Source: Streptomyces lydicus (GTDB lineage Bacteria; Actinomycetota; Actinomycetes; Streptomycetales; Streptomycetaceae). Taken from it: a stretch of DNA of 64,000 nt. The stretch lies in the NCBI RefSeq assembly GCF_004125265.1, contig NZ_RDTE01000003.1, positions 6,014,001-6,078,000 of the forward strand, written 5' to 3'. The notes beneath the pieces are model-generated. The model saw nothing but the letters and a program-made list of their open reading frames with translations, made no database searches and was not told the DNA's origin. Below, in pieces: positions 29,618-38,084 of this stretch (the stretch's first letter is position 1; every line of letters starts with the position of its first letter). Made by a program: the position numbers and the translations under genes.

Positions 29618-30643
29618 GTGAACGAGACGATGGTGACGCTGGTGGGGAATGCCGCAACAGCGGTGGAGCACCGGCAGACGACGGCGGGTGTGACGGTGGC
29701 GAGGTTCCGGCTGGCGGCGACATCCCGTCGCTGGGACAGGGCGCAGGAGCGCTGGACCGACGGGGAGACGAGTTTCTACACGGTCCGGTCGTGGCGCGCG
29801 CTCGCCGACAATGTCGCGGCGTCGGTGGCGGTGGGGGAACCACTCGTCGTCCAGGGGCGCTTGCGGCTGAGGGAAGGGGAGCAGCCGCCGGAACGGGGCG
29901 GGCAGCGCTGGTTCTCGGCGGAGGTCGACGCCGTGGCGATCGGCCACGATCTCGCGCGCGGCACCGCCGCCTTCCGGAGAGTCGTCCGGCCGCCGCGTAC
30001 GGACGCCGACCACGGACCGGTTCCGTCATCCTCACCGCACCTCTCGCCTCCGCCGCGGCAGGAGACGCCCGGACAACAAGATCCCGGACAACAAGAGCCC
30101 GGGGAAAGGATGTTGCCCGCTGACCGGACACCGCCGGGCGCCGCCGGGGCACCGACGGAGCCGACAGAACCGGCGGAATCTGCGGAATCGGCAGAGGGGG
30201 GACCGCCGGCGGCCGGGGAAGTGCCAGCTGCCGGGGAGCCACCGGCGGCCGGAGAAGCACCGACACAGGCCCGGGCACAGACGCCCGCCGGAAGACCGAC
30301 AGCCGCAAGGGGACCCGCCCAGAGACCGGCACTTGCCCAGAGACCTGCCCTCGCAAAGCAGCCCGCTACGAGACCTGCACCCGCAAAGCAGCCCGCCACG
30401 AGACCTGTACCCGCAAAGCAACCCGCCACGAGATCCGCACTCGCAAAGCAACCCGCCACGAGACCGGCGCCCACCGGGCGGCAGCCCCCTGCCAAGCGGC
30501 AGTCACCCGCCAAGAGACGGGCTACCCAGGCGACTTCGTCACCGTCCGAACCACCGGAAGAGGCCGTTCCGTCGGCCTCGACCGCAACCCTTACGCCCGA
30601 GAAGGTCGCTGTGTCCAGAAAAGTTCTGGTGATTTGTCGATAA
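29618..30643 (+). CDS. ssbB: SsbB-type single-stranded DNA-binding protein with long repeat tail
   Basis: A 341-residue protein. Residues 1-120 are a normal OB-fold (MNETMVTLVGNAAT, FRLAATSRRWD, TSFYTVRSWRALADNVAASV, VVQGRLRLRE, DAVAIGHDLARGTAAFRR). Streptomyces SsbB, recalled as about 156 residues, lacks the acidic tip and acts in chromosome segregation during sporulation. Here the tail runs 220 residues beyond the fold, rich in Pro/Ala/Glu, then four basic 10-residue repeats (AKQPATRPAP type), with no acidic tip. The OB-fold is certain; the tail is odd. Confidence 0.82.
   Translation: MNETMVTLVGNAATAVEHRQTTAGVTVARFRLAATSRRWDRAQERWTDGETSFYTVRSWRALADNVAASVAVGEPLVVQGRLRLREGEQPPERGGQRWFSAEVDAVAIGHDLARGTAAFRRVVRPPRTDADHGPVPSSSPHLSPPPRQETPGQQDPGQQEPGERMLPADRTPPGAAGAPTEPTEPAESAESAEGGPPAAGEVPAAGEPPAAGEAPTQARAQTPAGRPTAARGPAQRPALAQRPALAKQPATRPAPAKQPATRPVPAKQPATRSALAKQPATRPAPTGRQPPAKRQSPAKRRATQATSSPSEPPEEAVPSASTATLTPEKVAVSRKVLVICR
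30353..30472 (+). repeat. Four 30-bp in-frame repeats in the SSB gene
   Basis: Each unit begins GCAAAGCA and encodes AKQPATR followed by (P/S)(A/V)(P/L). The copies differ at a few positions, mostly in the last third. They add regularly spaced positive charges to the disordered tail. Confidence 0.93.
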
Positions 30644-30845
30644 TGGCAGGCCAGGGTGCCCGTTGTCGGTAACGATTGCGATTCGGATCGCTTATGGGAT
30701 GCCATTACTGGGGACCCTGATGCGCCTGCTCCTTAAGATCCGACAAGTACTCACGGGGGCTGACGTGTTCGGCTGTTGAGTTCTTTGGGATCTTTCCGGC
30801 GAGGCATCCTCTCCCACTCGACCGCCTCGCCCAGAGGGGAAATTC

Positions 30846-32243
30846 ATGCTTTCGATGAAGAGGCGGGGCGCAGCTCGCCTTGCCGCCGCGGTCGTGGCCT
30901 CGGGCCTGGTCGCGGCGGGTGCGATAGCCACCGCGGGCACTGCCGCGGCGGATGACGCGACCCCCACGCACGGGGGTGCCACCGCCACGCTCGGCGGTCT
31001 GAAGACGTTCGACCAGGCGGTCGTGCACAACGACGGAGGGGACCAGCGCGTAGGCGCGGGCCTCTTCGAGATGGCGGTCGACAACGGCGGCACGCTCCAG
31101 ACGTACTGCATCGACATCCACAACCCGACGCAGCAGCAGGCGAAGTACCAGGAAGTGCCCTGGAGTGCCTCGTCGCTGCACAACAACGGGGACGCGGGCA
31201 AGATCCGCTGGATTCTGCAGAACTCGTACCCGCAGGTGAACGACCTGGCCACGCTCGCCTCCAAGGCCGGCGCAGGCAACCTCACCGAGAAGACCGCCGC
31301 GGCCGGCACCCAGGTCGCGATCTGGCGCTTCTCCGACCACGTCAAGGTGGACGCGGTCGACCCGGCGGCCGAGAAGCTTGCCGACTACCTCGAGAAGAAC
31401 GCACAGAACGTCGGCGAGCCCAAGGCGTCGCTGACCCTGGACCCGCCGGCGGTCTCCGGCAAGTCCGGCAGCAAGCTCGGCCCGGTCACCGTGCACACCA
31501 ACGCCGACAGCGTCACGGTCTCCCCGGCCGCCGGTGTGCCGGCCGGTGTGAAGGTCGTCGGCAAGGACGGCAAGCCGGTCACCAGCGCGACCGACGGCAC
31601 CCAGCTGTTCTTCGACGTGCCCAAGGGTGCCGCCGACGGCAGCACCTCGCTGACCGCGCAGGCCGCGACCAAGGTCCCGGTCGGCCGTGCCTTCACCGGC
31701 ATCGGTGAGCACGCCAAGAGCCAGACCCAGATCCTGGCCGGTTCCAGCGAGTCCACGGTCTCCGCGGCCGCCACGGTCTCCTGGAAGAAGCAGGGCGCCA
31801 TCCCGGCGATCACCGCCGAGAAGGACTGCGCCAAGGGCGGCGTGGACGTCACGGCGGCCAACAAGGGCGATGAGGCGTTCCGCTTCCAGCTCTCCGGCAA
31901 GACCTACGAGGTCGCCCCGGGCAAGTCGCAGACCGTGACCGTTCCGGTGGGCGAGGACCAGCCGTACAACATCACCATCAAGGGTGAGGGCGGCTTCAAG
32001 AAGTCCTTCTCCGGTGTCCTGGACTGCAAGACCGCCGGCAGCGGCGGCGGCAAGCCCTCCTCGCAGCCCAGCCCGGCCTCGGTCGGCGGCAGCACGGGCG
32101 GCGACAAGGGCGGCGACCTCGCCGAGACCGGTTCCAGCAACGCCACCCCGATGATCGCGGGCATCGCGGTCGTCCTCGTCGTGGTCGGCGGCGGCGCGGT
32201 GTTCTTCCTCCGCAAGAAGAAGACCGGCACCCCGGCTCAGTGA
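30846..32243 (+). CDS. TQXA-domain (thioester) surface protein with LAETG sorting signal
   Basis: A 465-residue secreted protein. A signal peptide covers about 1-35 (cleavage near AAA-DD). The TQXA domain has TYCIDIH with C88 and TQVAIW with Q156, the pair expected to form an internal thioester for covalent adhesion. Beta-rich repeats follow, then a Ser/Gly linker, LAETG, a hydrophobic helix and a KKK tail, the class E sortase signal of Streptomyces. The start follows AGAGGGG. It is probably displayed on aerial or vegetative cell walls. Confidence 0.87.
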   Translation: MLSMKRRGAARLAAAVVASGLVAAGAIATAGTAAADDATPTHGGATATLGGLKTFDQAVVHNDGGDQRVGAGLFEMAVDNGGTLQTYCIDIHNPTQQQAKYQEVPWSASSLHNNGDAGKIRWILQNSYPQVNDLATLASKAGAGNLTEKTAAAGTQVAIWRFSDHVKVDAVDPAAEKLADYLEKNAQNVGEPKASLTLDPPAVSGKSGSKLGPVTVHTNADSVTVSPAAGVPAGVKVVGKDGKPVTSATDGTQLFFDVPKGAADGSTSLTAQAATKVPVGRAFTGIGEHAKSQTQILAGSSESTVSAAATVSWKKQGAIPAITAEKDCAKGGVDVTAANKGDEAFRFQLSGKTYEVAPGKSQTVTVPVGEDQPYNITIKGEGGFKKSFSGVLDCKTAGSGGGKPSSQPSPASVGGSTGGDKGGDLAETGSSNATPMIAGIAVVLVVVGGGAVFFLRKKKTGTPAQ

Positions 32244-32647
32244 CACCAGGGACCCGGTGACCCGGTGACCCGGAGTCCGGTGGTACCCGACCGGCTCCGG
32301 TGAGAGCCGGCGAGCAGTGACCACCGGCGGCCCGCTCGGTGACCCCAGGGTGAGCGAGCGGCAGCCGGTCGGTGGGTGACAAGGCCCCGGAGCGCAACGG
32401 CGCTCCGGGGCCTTCCGCGTCCGGAAGAGCGCTCAACGCCGACAGAACGCTGACAGAGGGCAACCGGGCGGGTACCGCGTCGTAGCGGGTCGGCGCTGAG
32501 CAGGGGCGCTCTGACCTACTCGTTTCCGCCAGAGCACAGGCGTACGGCAAGATGGGTGTATCTGCCCTTCCCATGGTCACGGCGTATGACGGCCCTGGGG
32601 CGGTGGCGCACAGACCTGATCCATCCAAATCTGCCGGACGGTTTCTC
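32244..32647. other. Intergenic region, TQXA gene to ettA
   Basis: A 404-bp gap. It contains short direct repeats of GGTGACC soon after the stop, the strong terminator at 32381-32414, and about 230 bp that must hold the ettA promoter. A frame in phase with ettA extends upstream to 32552 but has no ribosome site. Confidence 0.55.
32381..32414 (+). terminator. Strong terminator after the TQXA gene
   Basis: AAGGCCCCGGAGCG pairs perfectly with CGCTCCGGGGCCTT around a 6-nt loop, giving a 14-bp stem. Confidence 0.88.
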
Positions 32648-34312
32648 TTGGCTGAGTACATCTACACGATGCGCAAGGCGCGCAAGGCGCACGGCGACAA
32701 GGTCATCCTCGATGACGTGACGCAGAGCTTCCTGCCCGGCGCAAAGATCGGTGTCGTGGGCCCCAACGGCGCGGGTAAGTCCACGGTGCTGAAGATCATG
32801 GCCGGTCTTGAGCAGCCGTCGAACGGTGATGCGTTCCTCTCCCCGGGCTACACCGTCGGCATGCTCCTGCAGGAGCCGCCGCTGGACGAGTCCAAGACGG
32901 TGCTGCAGAACGTGCAGGACGGCGCCGCCGAGATCATGGGCAAGCTGCACCGCTTCAACGAGGTCGCCGAGCTGATGGCGACCGACTACTCCGACGCGCT
33001 GATGGAGGAGATGGGCAAGCTCCAGGAAGACCTCGACCACGCAGGCGCGTGGGACCTGGACACCCAGCTGGAGCAGGCCATGGACGCGCTGGGCTGCCCG
33101 CCCGGCGACTGGCCGGTCACCAACCTCTCCGGTGGTGAGAAGCGCCGCGTCGCGCTCTGCAAGCTGCTGCTGGAGGCCCCCGACCTGCTGCTCCTCGACG
33201 AGCCCACCAACCACCTGGACGCCGAGTCCGTGCAGTGGCTGGAGCAGCACCTCGCCAAGTACCCCGGCACCGTCGTCGCCGTCACCCACGACCGGTACTT
33301 CCTCGACCACGTCGCCGAGTGGATCTGCGAGGTCGACCGCGGCCGCCTGCACGGCTACGAGGGCAACTACTCCAAGTACCTGGAGACCAAGCAGACCCGT
33401 CTCAAGGTCGAGGGCCAGAAGGACGCCAAGCGCGCCAAGCGTATGAAGGAAGAGCTGGAGTGGGTCCGCTCCAACGCCAAGGGGCGGCAGGCCAAGTCCA
33501 AGTCGCGACTGGCCCGTTACGAGGAAATGGCCGCGGAGGCCGACAAGATGCGGAAGCTGGACTTCGAGGAGATCCAGATTCCGCCGGGCCCGCGTCTGGG
33601 CAATGTCGTCGTCGAGGTCGACAAGCTCAACAAGGCCTTCGGCGAGAAGGTCCTGATCGACGACCTGAGCTTCACCCTGCCCCGTAACGGCATCGTCGGC
33701 GTCATCGGCCCGAACGGTGCCGGCAAGACCACGCTGTTCAAGATGCTGCAGGGCCTGGAGACCCCGGACTCCGGCGACATCAAGGTCGGCGAGACCGTCA
33801 AGATCTCCTACGTCGACCAGAGCCGCGAGAACATCGACCCCAAGAAGACCCTGTGGGCCGTGGTCTCCGACGAGCTGGACTACATCAACGTCGGCCAGGT
33901 CGAGATGCCCTCGCGCGCCTATGTGTCCGCGTTCGGCTTCAAGGGCCCGGACCAGCAGAAGCCGGCCGGGGTGCTCTCCGGTGGTGAGCGCAACCGCCTC
34001 AACCTGGCGCTCACCCTCAAGCAGGGCGGCAACCTGCTGCTCCTCGACGAGCCGACCAACGACCTCGACGTCGAGACCCTGTCCTCGCTGGAGAACGCGC
34101 TCCTGGAGTTCCCGGGCTGCGCCGTGGTCGTCTCCCACGACCGCTGGTTCCTCGACCGCGTCGCCACGCACATCCTGGCGTACGAGGGCGAGTCCAAGTG
34201 GTTCTGGTTCGAGGGCAACTTCGAGTCCTACGAGAAGAACAAGATCGAGCGCCTCGGTGCGGACGCGGCCCGTCCGCACCGCGCCACGTACAAGAAGCTG
34301 ACCCGGGGCTGA
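32648..34312 (+). CDS. ettA: EttA, energy-dependent translational throttle (ABC-F)
   Basis: A 554-residue ABC-F protein, the same size as E. coli EttA. Domain 1 has GPNGAGKST (38-46), LSGGEKRRVALCKLLLEAPD and DEPTNHLD; the arm and linker include MKEELEWVRSNAKGRQAKSK; domain 2 has GPNGAGKTT, LSGGERNRLNLALTL and DEPTNDLD. It binds the ribosomal E site and gates elongation by ATP/ADP ratio. The TTG start at 32648 gives the family's N-terminus AEYIYTMRKARKAHGDK. Confidence 0.93.
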   Translation: MAEYIYTMRKARKAHGDKVILDDVTQSFLPGAKIGVVGPNGAGKSTVLKIMAGLEQPSNGDAFLSPGYTVGMLLQEPPLDESKTVLQNVQDGAAEIMGKLHRFNEVAELMATDYSDALMEEMGKLQEDLDHAGAWDLDTQLEQAMDALGCPPGDWPVTNLSGGEKRRVALCKLLLEAPDLLLLDEPTNHLDAESVQWLEQHLAKYPGTVVAVTHDRYFLDHVAEWICEVDRGRLHGYEGNYSKYLETKQTRLKVEGQKDAKRAKRMKEELEWVRSNAKGRQAKSKSRLARYEEMAAEADKMRKLDFEEIQIPPGPRLGNVVVEVDKLNKAFGEKVLIDDLSFTLPRNGIVGVIGPNGAGKTTLFKMLQGLETPDSGDIKVGETVKISYVDQSRENIDPKKTLWAVVSDELDYINVGQVEMPSRAYVSAFGFKGPDQQKPAGVLSGGERNRLNLALTLKQGGNLLLLDEPTNDLDVETLSSLENALLEFPGCAVVVSHDRWFLDRVATHILAYEGESKWFWFEGNFESYEKNKIERLGADAARPHRATYKKLTRG

Positions 34313-34317
34313 CCGCC

Positions 34318-34764
34318 GTGCGTCACCTCTACTCCTGCCCCCTGCGCTGGTCGGACATGGACGCGTTCGGCCATGTCAACAACGCGGTGTTCGTCCGCTA
34401 CCTCGAAGAGGCGCGGATCGACTTCATGCGCCGGCTGGCGCCGGGGGACGGCAGCCCGTCGTTCACGGGCGGCTCGGTCGTCGCCCGGCACGAGATCGAC
34501 TACGTGCGGCCGCTGGTGCACCGGCCCGCCCCGGTGACCGTCGAACTGTGGGTGACGAAGATCAGCGCCGCGTCGATGACGGTCGGCTACGAGGTCAAGG
34601 ACGAGGACGCGCTCTACCTGCGCGCCTCGACCGTCGTCGTCCCGTACAACTTCACCGAGGAGCGCCCGCGCCGCCTCACCGCGGAGGAGAAGGCGATCCT
34701 CAAGGAGTATCTGGACGACGCGTCGCACCAGTCGTCGCAACCGAAGGGGACCGTTGTGGTATGA
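34318..34764 (+). CDS. Hot-dog fold acyl-CoA thioesterase
   Basis: A 148-residue protein. DMDAFGHVNNAVFVRYLEEA is the 4-hydroxybenzoyl-CoA thioesterase-type signature with the catalytic Asp, followed by VVARHEIDYVRPLV and a beta sheet. It likely hydrolyses acyl-CoA or aromatic CoA esters in the cytosol. The GTG is 5 nt after ettA, so the two are co-transcribed, and its stop overlaps the next start by 4 nt. Confidence 0.86.
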   Translation: MRHLYSCPLRWSDMDAFGHVNNAVFVRYLEEARIDFMRRLAPGDGSPSFTGGSVVARHEIDYVRPLVHRPAPVTVELWVTKISAASMTVGYEVKDEDALYLRASTVVVPYNFTEERPRRLTAEEKAILKEYLDDASHQSSQPKGTVVV

Positions 34765-35588
34765 CGGTGCTTCACCTGGCCGACGCGGGGGAGGCGGCGG
34801 ATCTCGCCGCCTTCCTCGCCCGGCTGATCCACTACGACAAGGCCGCCGCGGTACGCCTCCAGGCCGGCGGCGGGGTGCTTGCCGTCTTCGGCCGCCCGCC
34901 GTCCTTCGAGGTGCTGGCGATCCGCACCGCCCGGCTCGCCGGGAACGGATCCCGGGAGGCCGGGGACAGCACTCCGGACGCCGGGGAGGGCACTCCGGGC
35001 GCCGGGAGCGGTACGCCGGGTGCCGGGAACACCGCTGTGGACGCCACCGTCTCGGCCGGTGAACTCCTCGACGGCATCGAGGAGTCGGCGGGTGTGGTGA
35101 CCGTGCCCGCCGCGGTCACCGGCCCGCCCTGGACCGGGCTGCTGCCGCCGCGCGGCGGCTGGCAGCGGGTGCCGGGACTTCCCGCGCCCGAGGCGCTGGT
35201 GCGTGCGGTGGCCGGTGCGGTCGCCGAATTCCGGGCCCGTGACGAGGCGCTGCCGCCGCAGCACCGTACCCGCAGCGAACGGGACCGTATCGGCCGGGAG
35301 ATCTGGTCGCGGACCCTCGGCGACACCCACCTTCCGCTGCGTGCCGCCCATGCCGCGCAGTCGCTGGGCTTCTTGCGGCCGGTGCGGGCGGGTGCGCTCG
35401 TGGGGGGCGGTACGTCTTCCGGAGCCGCCGACCCCGGCGCCGCTCCGCAGCCCCAGCTCCAGCCGCTGAGTCTGCTGACCGCGGGCGGCTGGCTGCGGCT
35501 CAGCACCCCGTACGGGTCGGTCGCCGTACGGGCCGGGGGCCCGGAAGGGCTGACCGGGCTCTCTGGGCTCACGGTGACGCCTGCCTGA
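34761..35588 (+). CDS. Conserved actinobacterial hypothetical protein
   Basis: A 275-residue protein with no recognised catalytic motif. It begins MTVLHLADAGEAADLAAFLA and contains VRLQAGGGVLAVFGRPPSFE, an internal Gly/Pro repeat (TPDAGEGTPGAGSGTPGAGN), and a C-terminal region with GGWLRLSTPYGSVAVRAG. It is translationally coupled to the thioesterase gene. No signal or membrane segment. Its role is unknown; shared context with ettA may be only historical. Confidence 0.72.
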   Translation: MTVLHLADAGEAADLAAFLARLIHYDKAAAVRLQAGGGVLAVFGRPPSFEVLAIRTARLAGNGSREAGDSTPDAGEGTPGAGSGTPGAGNTAVDATVSAGELLDGIEESAGVVTVPAAVTGPPWTGLLPPRGGWQRVPGLPAPEALVRAVAGAVAEFRARDEALPPQHRTRSERDRIGREIWSRTLGDTHLPLRAAHAAQSLGFLRPVRAGALVGGGTSSGAADPGAAPQPQLQPLSLLTAGGWLRLSTPYGSVAVRAGGPEGLTGLSGLTVTPA

Positions 35589-35650
35589 CGAGGCGGCGGT
35601 GCGGACCGGCTCGCGCCGGCGCTGACCGACTCGTCGGCGCGCTTACGGCC

Positions 35651-35762
35651 GTATCAGTCCGCGCCGACGCCCGTACGGGTATCGGTCCGCGCCGATGCCC
35701 GTACGGGTATCAGTCCGCGTCGGCGCCCGTACGGGTATCGGTACGCGTCGGCGCGTGTACGG
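35651..35762. repeat. Four 28-bp tandem repeats beside the globin gene
   Basis: Units begin GTATC(A/G)GT(C/A)CGCG and end CCGTACGG in the first three; the fourth is diverged. The array ends 6 nt before the globin stop codon and fills most of the gap between two convergent genes. Confidence 0.93.
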
Positions 35763-35767
35763 CCGTG

Positions 35768-36172
35768 TCAGTCCGCGGCGTTGATCATCGAGGCGGCCGC
35801 GTACGTCAGGTAGTTCCACAGCTGTGTGGCGTGGGCCTCGGACAGGTCGAGGGAGTCCACCGCGTCCCGCATGTGGCGCAGCCAGGCGTCGTGGGCGGCC
35901 CGGTCGACGGTGAAGGGGGCGTGCCGCATCCGCAGCCGCGGGTGTCCGCGTCCGTCGCTGTACGTACGGGGGCCGCCCCAGTACTGCATGAGGAAGAGCG
36001 CCAGCCGCTCCTCGGCGGGGCCCAGGTCCTCCTCCGGGTACATCGGCCGCAGCAGCGGGTCCTCGGCGACTCCCTGGTAGAAGCGGTGTACCAGGCGCCG
36101 GAAGGTCTCCTCGCCACCGACCTGTTCGTAGAAGGTCTGCTCCTCGAGCGTGCCGCGTGGAATCTTGTTCAC
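35768..36172 (-). CDS. glbO: Group II truncated hemoglobin (GlbO-type)
   Basis: A 134-residue globin. TFYEQVGGEETFRRLVHRFY opens helices A-C, DPLLRPMYPE follows, YWGGPRTYSDGRGHPRLRMR holds the distal and CD residues, and RHAPF gives the proximal His; the C-terminal helix has W in LWNYLTYAAASM. Group II proteins bind oxygen or detoxify NO and peroxide. It starts with GTG. The gene is leftward and converges on the hypothetical gene ending at 35588. Confidence 0.92.
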   Translation of the reverse strand: MNKIPRGTLEEQTFYEQVGGEETFRRLVHRFYQGVAEDPLLRPMYPEEDLGPAEERLALFLMQYWGGPRTYSDGRGHPRLRMRHAPFTVDRAAHDAWLRHMRDAVDSLDLSEAHATQLWNYLTYAAASMINAAD

Positions 36173-36294
36173 CCGTCCATGGTGGCAGACGCCCCGGCCG
36201 AGGACTTCGGTCGTAGGACGGAGAGACCGGTCACGGCCGCGGCGGCGACCGGGAGGGCGGCAGGAAATGTGGCCGGAATGCCGCGGAACTGCGT

Positions 36295-36324
36295 CCGGGG
36301 CGTGATCGGTTGATCACGCCCCGG
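36295..36324 (-). terminator. Terminator after the FHA gene
   Basis: CCGGGGCGTGATC and GATCACGCCCCGG form a perfect 13-bp stem with loop GGTT, 24 nt past the FHA stop. It closes the leftward signalling cluster. Confidence 0.88.
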
Positions 36325-36347
36325 GATCACCCGTGGTCCGCTGCGGG

Positions 36348-38024
36348 TCAGCCGCGGCGGACGGTCAGCGTCGTCCAGGCACCGACGTGCACCCGGTCGC
36401 CCTCATGGAGCGGCACCGGCACATAGGGCTGGATCGGGTCCTCGGCGAGGTTGATCGTCGTGCCGTTGGTGGAGTTCTGGTCCACCACCGCCCAGCTGCC
36501 GTCCTGCTGCTGCACCAGCAGCGCGTGCTGGTGCGAGACGCCCGGGTCCTCCGGCGCGCTGCCCAGATCGATGTCCGGGGCCTCGCCGGTGCTGTTCCGG
36601 CGGCGGCCGACCGCGATCTGGCCGTTGGCGAGCGGGAGCACCTGCTCGGGGGAGTACGAGGGCAGATTGAGCCCCGCCGCCTCCGGGCCGCTGCGGCCCA
36701 TCATCGCCATGAAGTACTCGCGGTCCGGCGCGATCGCCACCACCCAGCCGTTGCCGACGACCGGCTGCGGACCCTGCGGCGGTGCGGCGGGCCCCTGACC
36801 GGGGCCGCCGTTCCACTGCTGGTCGGGTCCGGGCTGCTGCTGCGGCGGCATCTGCTGCTCGAACGGCGCGGACTGCTGCGGCTGCTCGTACGGGCCGGGC
36901 TGCTGGTCGTACGGAGCCTGCGGCGGCTGCTGCTGCTCGAACGGGGGCTGCGGCTGCGGCGGGAACGGCGACGGCTGCTCGAACGGGGCCTGCGGGCCCG
37001 GTCCGGGCGGCGCGGGTGCCATCGGCGGGGGGCCGGGCTGGGCGTTCGGCGGATTCAGCGTCCAGTCGTCGCCGCCCTGCTGCTGCGGGGGCGGGCCGGG
37101 CTGACCGGCCGGACCGGGACCGGGCATGCCGGGGAAGCCGCCGGGGCCGGGCTGACCGGGAGCGCCGGGGCCGGGCTGGTCGGGGAAGCCGCCGGGGCCG
37201 GGCTGACCGGGGAAGCCGCCGGGGCCGGGCTGACCGGGGCCGCCGTGGGGCATGCCGTGCGGAGGCTGGGGCTGGGGCTGGGGCTGCTGCGGCGGAGGGA
37301 AGCCATAGCCGCCCTGGCCGTCCTGGCCGCCCTGCGGCCCGGGTGCGGGCGGCGGGAAGCCGTAGCCGCCCTGGCCGCCCTGCGGGCCCGGCTGCTGGGT
37401 GGGCGGCGCGTAGGACGTCGGGGAGTTGGTGAGGAAGTTGTAGCGGCAGCCCTCACAGAACGGCGCCATCGCCTCACGCGGGGTACCGCACTGGGGGCAC
37501 GTCTCGGGCTGGCCGGGCTGGCCGAACTGAGGGGGTCCGCCCTGAGGGCCCGGTGCGGGGGGCGGGAAGCCGTAGCCGCCCTGGCCGCCCGGGTTCCCCT
37601 GACCGCCCTGCATGCCGGGGCCGGGAGCGGCCGGACCGGGAGCCGCGGGGCCGGGGGGCGGCGGGAAGCCGTAGCCGTCCTGGCCGCCCTGGGTGCCGGA
37701 GCCGCCGGGGCCGGGTGCGGGGGGCGGGAAGCCGTAACCGCCCTGGCCGTCCTGGCCTGACTGACCGCCCTGGCCGTCCGGAACGCCGGGACCACCGAAG
37801 CCGGGGCCCGGGCCGGGGCCGCCGGGCGGCGGGCCGGCCTGTCCGGGCGGGGGACCGGGCTGTCCGGGGGGCGGACCGGGCTGTCCGGGCGGCGGGCCGG
37901 GCGGCGTGTTCAGGAAACCTGCAGGCAAGGAGGGCGGCGGGGGCACAGCGCCCGCCATCCGCTGGCCGCACACCTCGCACCAGTCTTCGGCCACCGACTG
38001 GTGGCCGCTCGGGCAGGTCGGCAT
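36348..38024 (-). CDS. FHA-domain protein with zinc ribbon and Pro/Gly/Gln linker
   Basis: A 558-residue protein. Residues 4-19 (CPSGHQSVAEDWCEVC) form a zinc ribbon; a second CPQC ... C-x2-C pair lies near residue 180 (CPQCGTPREAMAPFCEGC). Between and after them lies 300 residues of PGQPGP/GYGFPP repeats. The C-terminal 110 residues are a full FHA domain: QIAVGRR, SHQHALLV, DQNSTNGTTIN. FHA domains bind phosphothreonine, so the product is likely the reader or substrate of the linked PknG-like kinase, as GarA/OdhI is for PknG. Confidence 0.86.
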   Translation of the reverse strand: MPTCPSGHQSVAEDWCEVCGQRMAGAVPPPPSLPAGFLNTPPGPPPGQPGPPPGQPGPPPGQAGPPPGGPGPGPGFGGPGVPDGQGGQSGQDGQGGYGFPPPAPGPGGSGTQGGQDGYGFPPPPGPAAPGPAAPGPGMQGGQGNPGGQGGYGFPPPAPGPQGGPPQFGQPGQPETCPQCGTPREAMAPFCEGCRYNFLTNSPTSYAPPTQQPGPQGGQGGYGFPPPAPGPQGGQDGQGGYGFPPPQQPQPQPQPPHGMPHGGPGQPGPGGFPGQPGPGGFPDQPGPGAPGQPGPGGFPGMPGPGPAGQPGPPPQQQGGDDWTLNPPNAQPGPPPMAPAPPGPGPQAPFEQPSPFPPQPQPPFEQQQPPQAPYDQQPGPYEQPQQSAPFEQQMPPQQQPGPDQQWNGGPGQGPAAPPQGPQPVVGNGWVVAIAPDREYFMAMMGRSGPEAAGLNLPSYSPEQVLPLANGQIAVGRRRNSTGEAPDIDLGSAPEDPGVSHQHALLVQQQDGSWAVVDQNSTNGTTINLAEDPIQPYVPVPLHEGDRVHVGAWTTLTVRRG

Positions 38025-38084
38025 GTCGGTTCTTCCCCCTCCGTACCGATGTGCTGCGGTGGAACTGCTCGGTACTGATCGTGG

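Noticed and set aside
35651..35762. 28-bp array considered as CRISPR
   Set aside because: Units are contiguous with no spacers, and no cas gene is near.
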